64,000 nt of DNA, from assembly GCA_025738555.1 (NCBI GenBank), contig JAOVFP010000014.1, positions 1,612,001 through 1,676,000 on the forward strand, written 5' to 3'. The notes beneath the pieces are model-generated. The model saw only the letters and a program-made list of their open reading frames with translations. It had not been told where the DNA came from and made no database searches. Source of the stretch: Cyathus striatus (lineage: Eukaryota; Basidiomycota; Agaricomycetes; Agaricales; Nidulariaceae). Each line of letters starts with the position of its first letter. Within the stretch, counting starts at the first letter, position 1. Below are positions 58,560 through 64,000 of the stretch, piece by piece. Both the position numbers and the translations under genes were made by a program.

Positions 58560-61500
58560 AGAGAGTTCTAAGGTGAAAAGAATGGGGTTAGTGAAGGAGA
58601 AGTTGTGGGTTGGAACTTAAAGGGTTCGTAAGATCCAGTAAGAGCTTCGTATCGGAGTTCTGGAGGTAGCGAAGTAAGACGGTACTCGACGAGAGGGTAA
58701 TGAAGGAGAAGCGCTGGTAGTAGCGGGGAGCAGGGATCGAGTATCGGAGATGTATGTCAAACAATGCAGTTCAAGATGAAAACTTGCACTGGAAAAATCG
58801 TAGGGGAGACGTGTGTCGATGAGGGGCAAGGACGCCGCAAGAGGATCGCGCAGGAAGAATGTTGTCGACAGATGGCCGTCGGGGCATGCGACAAACACGA
58901 TGTCATCAAAGTCTAATTGATTTTACAAATGAATTCGGTGAGTCTAATAGATCACATATAATTTGAACCTCGGGGAGCTGGGGCGCTATCATATTCTTCA
59001 CAGATAGACTCCTGTGCTGTAGATCCATCGTCTCCCTGCACCATCATGATAATGTGTGCATACCGCAAAGGGCGCAAGTAAGTGGTCGAATGTCTCAGCT
59101 GAGGATACTTGCACTTGTTCATGTTAATAACGCTTGTTAAGTTTAAGATTAGTACTGTAGACTTTCGATCAACTGTTCAGTCACGCATCACACGACGCTT
59201 TGAACTTGAACAGATGTCTCATTAATCACGCATCACACAGCAATTTGAACAGTGGTATATCCGATTTGAATAGAGGTTAGGGTCTATTTTTCGGCGGCTC
59301 GCTTCGCTCGCAAATATTCTCATGAACAGATATTCCATTCGTCACGCATCACACTGATCCTTGAACAGAGGGTCCAACTGTTCATCGTCGTCACAGCGTA
59401 ATTCGATGATCAGTTGGTCGAAAGGGTGCAGTATGTGCCACGATTTCAATTAGCAAAGCTAACCCAAACCTTGTCAAGCAAGGTATTAGGGAATGTTTGT
59501 CAGCATTCCTCGGCACACTCAGCCGCCGCCGGGTCCCCAAACCTCCCCAAACCTCGCTTCTCGAACCTCCTTGCCCTCGTCTCTCATCCCTGCCATCTCT
59601 AACCCGTTTTGCTCTGCATAAATGAAACAAGAACGAACCGTTAGTTTAGCTGTTAGTTGAGCCAGAAGTTTTAATCTATGATATAATGAAGGGAGCTGAC
59701 ACTTCGGCGTTCCTTAGGATTCCAACTTCCAAGACCTTGAATCTTGACTGAAGTACTGAAGTACTGAACCTTGGACGTCCTGGACAGCGACTTTATGTCA
59801 ACTTGATCCAAATCCAATTTTCGTTGTACTACTATATCCTACCATGCGTAGCAAATTTCAGCTAAATAGCCCACGCTGATAGTGGAACCCCAGGCGAAGT
59901 AATAGGGATGGTCGTTGATGATGATTTGAGCACTGAGGCGGGAAGGAAAAAGGACTGGGAGACTGAGCTTTGTGATCCGTCCTCTTTTGCGAGGGTGTCG
60001 CAGGACGCTGACGAGACGTAGAGATAATACCTGCCCTAGAAGGCCCACCCGAGACGCAAGTGCGCTCAGCCTCCTACCTCCCTCAGGTCGCTCTTGACAC
60101 ATCTACTCCTCTACCCCAGCACTCGCGTCTTACATCGCCCTGGTCGAAATCTAGAGGTTACATTATTATGGTATACTGAAAGACTGGAAGATTTTGGAAG
60201 GGGAATCGTGATTGGCGGAGGATAATGAGAGGGGAGGAAGGGGAGCGCCATCGCTGAGGGAAGACGGCTGTTGGAGACGAAGAAGCTGAGAAAGTATCCA
60301 TGGTGGAGGTCGAGGTGGACGCAGTCGTGCCACTGCCGATGAGGATCCTTTTACCTAACGCCGAGAAGTCGAGGTCTGCAATGTTCGTCACCTTGTCCTA
60401 TCCTACTTCCTTACTAACTCCTTGACAGAGCTATCATGATCCTCATCGTCATCCACCGAATCAGCAGCCCCTAACTTGAGGAGATAAAGTACAGTCTGCA
60501 GAATCAAAGCACGGAACTACGGAAGTACTCGCCCAGTGCGCATTGACCAACCTGTACTTTCTGGTACAATTTAATTGGAAAGTCAGACGATGAACGATCG
60601 AACTAGCCAAATATACTGGCGCAGCTAAAGCTCCAACTCCACCTCCTACTCCAGCACCATTGGCCGCTCTCACCACGTTACCGGTACCCTACCAACAACC
60701 ACAGGTTACCCTTCTCCAGGACTTCTTCTACCTGCTGACCCTTACTACCGTGTCGCGCAGAACCTTTCCAACCGCAACCCACAACTACACAACGCCAAAA
60801 CGTTCATATCAAGAATGAACCCCATACGCTCAAACCTGGGCCTGGCTCAGAGTGCCGGGAGGTGCGGAAGTATGATTTTGTGCAGTATACAATCTAGCGT
60901 GTCACGGTATGGGATCCGGATGGGACATTCATGTTAGAGAAGGTGTATGTCGACGCGTTGTATTTACGTTTGCATGTTATCCTTTTCTGCGTATGTTCTG
61001 AAAGATTCCTCAAACATGTCACTGAGGACTGTCGAGACCCAAAGCGAGCTTCGACACCAATCGTGAGGTTGAATGAGGCCGACGGCTGTCGGCATTTCGC
61101 CTTTATATCCGGGGACGACTAATTTTGCTGACAGTACACCAACACGCGTCCGGAGAAGTACTACTCCATGCTACCGCGTAGCCAGCAGGAGTGAGAAATA
61201 TTGGTTATCTCCTACATAGCTTATTTACTAACTGGGATACATATACAGCATGTCCGCAGCATTATGAAAGCCTTTCTGCCATCCGCCATCGCTGATCTTA
61301 TTCCCAAGTCCAAAGTACTAACATATTTTTACAATACAAAAGGTCAGGATTTTCCGAGTTGTTTGAAAATGTTTCTGAATGTGATCTCATATATATTCAG
61401 TGGTTTGAGGCTGCCTGCGGCATACTTAACTGAGGCTACACTGCTTTTCCGTTGCGTGCTCTTTGCTCTCACTGCTTCATTGTGACAACACATTGCTGCG

Positions 61501-61679
61501 GCGAACCTGATACGCAGGACGAATATTACGATTAGTTGTCTAGATCTGTTGATTCATATCATCGAAATAACTTAAAGACGATCTCACCGCAAGTAAATTG
61601 TAAGGCTTCTTCTGATCGTTATTTCCCTATTTCATTTCGCAGCACTTTGTTCTCACTTGAACTTTGAAAGGCGAAGATC
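58560..61679. other. Mostly non-coding; possible 5' exon and gene relics
   Basis: A 93-codon minus-strand frame at 58898-58617 (starting MFVACPDGHLSTTFF) could be an upstream exon or leader of the membrane-protein gene. Near 60600-60850 the plus strand shows coding-like, Pro-rich, frame-broken sequence (KAPTPPPTPAP; ADPYYRVAQNLSNRN) that may be a decayed gene. Between 59280 and 59410 GTCACGCATCACAC-like strings recur (59179, 59224 and 59341). No complete gene can be supported. Confidence 0.5.
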
Positions 61680-64000
61680 ATGTCCTCAAGCGAGGGAGAG
61701 TATGAAAGTACATTCGCGAAGAAGAAAAGAAAGACAGTTCGGAGAGCATGTGATACTTGTAGGAGGAAGAAAAGTACGCAAAACTAAAAATACCATATCC
61801 CATTAGTCTAACTATAGTAACAGTGAAATGTAAAATCTTACGTATTTCTATGTTCTGGGATGCTTATGGTAGCCTTACACAGGTGACGAACCTCAACCTC
61901 CTCATAATAAATGCACTGTCTGTCTTGAGTATAATGCTGATTGTACCTTTGAAGACGTTCGAAAGGTATGTTAGCTTCTCCGTGTGCGGCGTAAAATCAT
62001 ATTAACTTTGTTGACAGAAACGAGGGCGACCCAAGGGGTAAGTGCATCGTAACCCCGATGATCCTAGCTGACGTGTACAACCATTGCAGTTATGTTGAGA
62101 AACTTGAAAAGCGAGTTAGATTGCTGGAAGGGTTGCTCAAAAAAGTATGCCTTGACTTCTTACGCATTACTCATCTTCTCATGTTTTATAGTTATTTCCC
62201 GATCCAGCTATCTTAGATGGCCTACTTTCCTCCATGGAATCAGATAACTTAGGAGGCTTAAAGCTACCCACCGCTGACAATTGGTCTCCTGATCCTCTCT
62301 CCAGTTTGCCATCCCCAGCTGTTTCAACAAGTGATGCAGCGGCTAACAATGTCGTGGTGGATTTGTTACACAAGGTTGTAGCTCTTACACTTGGGTCGAA
62401 AGATGACCCTTTTCGAGACGACGACAATGCCATAGATCACGTTGTTCTCTCTAAAAGACTGAAACAATTATCCCTTCAGTCTAATGAGAAGAGGTTCTGG
62501 GGGAAAAGTAGCGGAGTCATGTTCGTTCACACTGCGATATTACTTAAGAACGAATTTGCGAAGGATGTTCCAGTTAAGCGGAAACTACTGCAGAGTAGGA
62601 GACCTATGTTCTGGAAGAGACCTTCCGTTAGTACCTGGTCATATATTTTAAGATTTTATTCTAACGTTAGCATTTCAAGTGGGAGAAGGATCCGCCAAAA
62701 CCGAGTGCGAATTTCACATTCCCTCCCCCAGGTCTAATTGGGGGACTCGTAGATGCGTACTTCGAACACGTTAACTTCTTTTATCCTCTTCTTCATAGGC
62801 CGACCTTCGAGAGGTCTCTCAAAAACTCTCTTCATCTAGAAGACGAGGGGTTTGGAAGCGTTCTGTTACTGGTATGCGCTGTAGGATCTAGATACACGGC
62901 GGAGTTAGACAAGAGGACTTTTCCTGATGGCGTGGACTCACCTTACTCCGCTGGGAGAAAATGGTATAATCAAGTGCAGGTTGTCAAGAATCGGATTATG
63001 GCGTCTCCAACCTTATACGATCTGCAGTTATACTGCGTGAGTAGTAGTAGCCTCTATAACGCTGTTCCTTCTTTTATTTTAATTTGATGTTCTGCATTTT
63101 GTTAGCTGGCTATCGAATACTTGCATGGATGTTGCGCACAGCAAACGCTTTGGATTCTTGTAGGCTTCGGAATCCGTCTCGCTCAGGATGTCGGAGCCCA
63201 TCGTCGGCGTGTACCACTGGAGAAGTTGACAGTTGAGGATGAACTCTGGAAGCGGTCATTCTGGGTTCTCTTAAGCATAGATAGGATGACTAGCATGGGT
63301 ATGGGGAGACCTTGCGCAATAAGTGATGATCAGTGCGTCTTTCTGATGCTAAGGGGATGCAGATTATGGCTGATAGCAGAATAAAAGCTTTGACCTCGAC
63401 ATGCCAATAGAATGCGATGATGAATACTGGGAGCACCCAGATCCTACGCAGCGGTTCAAACAGCCTGAAGGTGTTCCATCTACAATTACGGCTTTTAATC
63501 AGCAGTTAAGAATAGACAAAATTATGGGTTTCGCTTTGAACACTATCGTATGTCTTTATTCGTCTGAAGTTTCGGTTCCTTGTTTTTGAGCATTTACTGT
63601 TTAGTATTCGATCAAAACCAAGTTCTGGGACTTTATGCTACCGCAATGGGAACAGCACCTCATTGCGGAGTTGGATTCAGCATTGAACAACTGGGTCAGT
63701 TCGCTGCCAGACTTTTGTACGTCTTCATACGTTTATAATCAGTGATTATATACTAATGCACTTGCACAATATGGCTAGTGCGTTGGGACCCAAAACGCAC
63801 CGACATTCGTTTCTTTAAGCTCTCTGGATCTCTGATAACTCGGTATTATCTCATTCAAATACTCATACACAGGCCATATATTCGAACCGAAGGCCAACCC
63901 ACGCCCCTTGCTATTTCCTCCCTAGCAATATGTTGCAGTGCAGCGCGTTCCTGTTCGCTCGTTTTGCAGGAGCAGATGAAACGTACCACTTTCGTGTACC
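61680..64000 (+). CDS. Zn2Cys6 transcription factor, paralogue 5 (truncated by window)
   Basis: Plus-strand copy. Met 61680 (MSSSEGEYESTFAKKKRK) leads to RRACDTCRRKK. The 6-nt microexon TGAAAT (61824-61829) and the following exon give CRRKKMKC, DEPQPPHNK and CTVCLEYNADC. Then come KRGRPKG, the coiled linker YVEKLEKRVRLLEGLLKK, and LFPDPAILDGLL. Fungal_trans landmarks are RFWGKSSGVMFVHTAILL, DAYFEHVNFFYPLLHRPTFE, LLLVCAVGSRYTAEL, LVGFGIRLAQDVGAHRRRV and MPIECDDEYWEHPDP. The reading continues with VRWDPKRTDIRFFKLSGSL to the window edge at 64000, so the C-terminal activation region is missing. It is separated from the tandem array by the membrane-protein gene and inverted relative to it. Confidence 0.93.

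Noticed and set aside
1..64000. tRNA, rRNA, CRISPR array or LTR retrotransposon
   Set aside because: No clover-leaf with a B-box-like GGTTCGANTCC was found, no regular spacer array, and no reverse transcriptase motif (YxDD) or long direct terminal repeats were noticed.

Overview
This is a gene-sparse, repeat-rich window of a filamentous fungal nuclear genome, most likely a basidiomycete (Agaricomycetes). The case rests on many short GT-AG introns (about 45-60 bp), Zn2Cys6/Fungal_trans regulators, a decayed alpha-kinase and a Myb-like regulator of the DUF6818 type, all typical of that group. I cannot name the species. Nothing looks prokaryotic, viral or organellar, and I found no tRNA or rRNA.

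Layout. 1-8.6 kb: no convincing host gene, but a 2.96 kb foldback element (3677-6634) with two 559-bp inverted arms around a CpG-free interior that holds a dead alpha-kinase gene. 9.0-18.8 kb: two head-to-head Hsp104/ClpB-like AAA+ genes with a small multispanning membrane-protein gene between them. The right-hand copy keeps its ATPase motifs. The left-hand copy has lost Walker B acids and pore-loop aromatics. 20.0-27.0 kb: a basidiomycete-type hypothetical gene, two paralogous RING-H2 genes and a multi-ubiquitin-like-domain gene lying between them. 27.0-31.4 kb: no genes, decayed direct repeats. 31.46-37.29 kb: a stack of DNA transposons. One TIR element carries a Myb/SANT-like gene. Directly beside it sits a 3.67 kb TIR element with a 9-bp target duplication, itself invaded by a second copy of the same family (different 9-bp duplication) and by a third, unrelated TIR element. 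37.5-53.8 kb: four tandem Zn2Cys6 regulator paralogues on the minus strand, with a pogo/Fot1-like TA-flanked element between the third and fourth. 54.8-58.6 kb: a large membrane-anchored protein of unknown function. 61.7-64.0 kb: a fifth Zn2Cys6 paralogue on the plus strand, cut by the window end.

Most interesting points. (1) All five Zn2Cys6 genes contain a 6-nt microexon that completes the zinc cluster, plus a short final exon whose omission makes a false stop. Both would be missed by ORF-based annotation. (2) The ClpB pair looks like an active enzyme and a degenerate partner, near RING and ubiquitin-like genes; a joint proteostasis role is inference only. (3) The foldback element combines nearly identical, CpG-bearing arms with a CpG-free core whose stop codons fit CpG deamination. 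(4) The nested transposons give a readable relative order of insertions.
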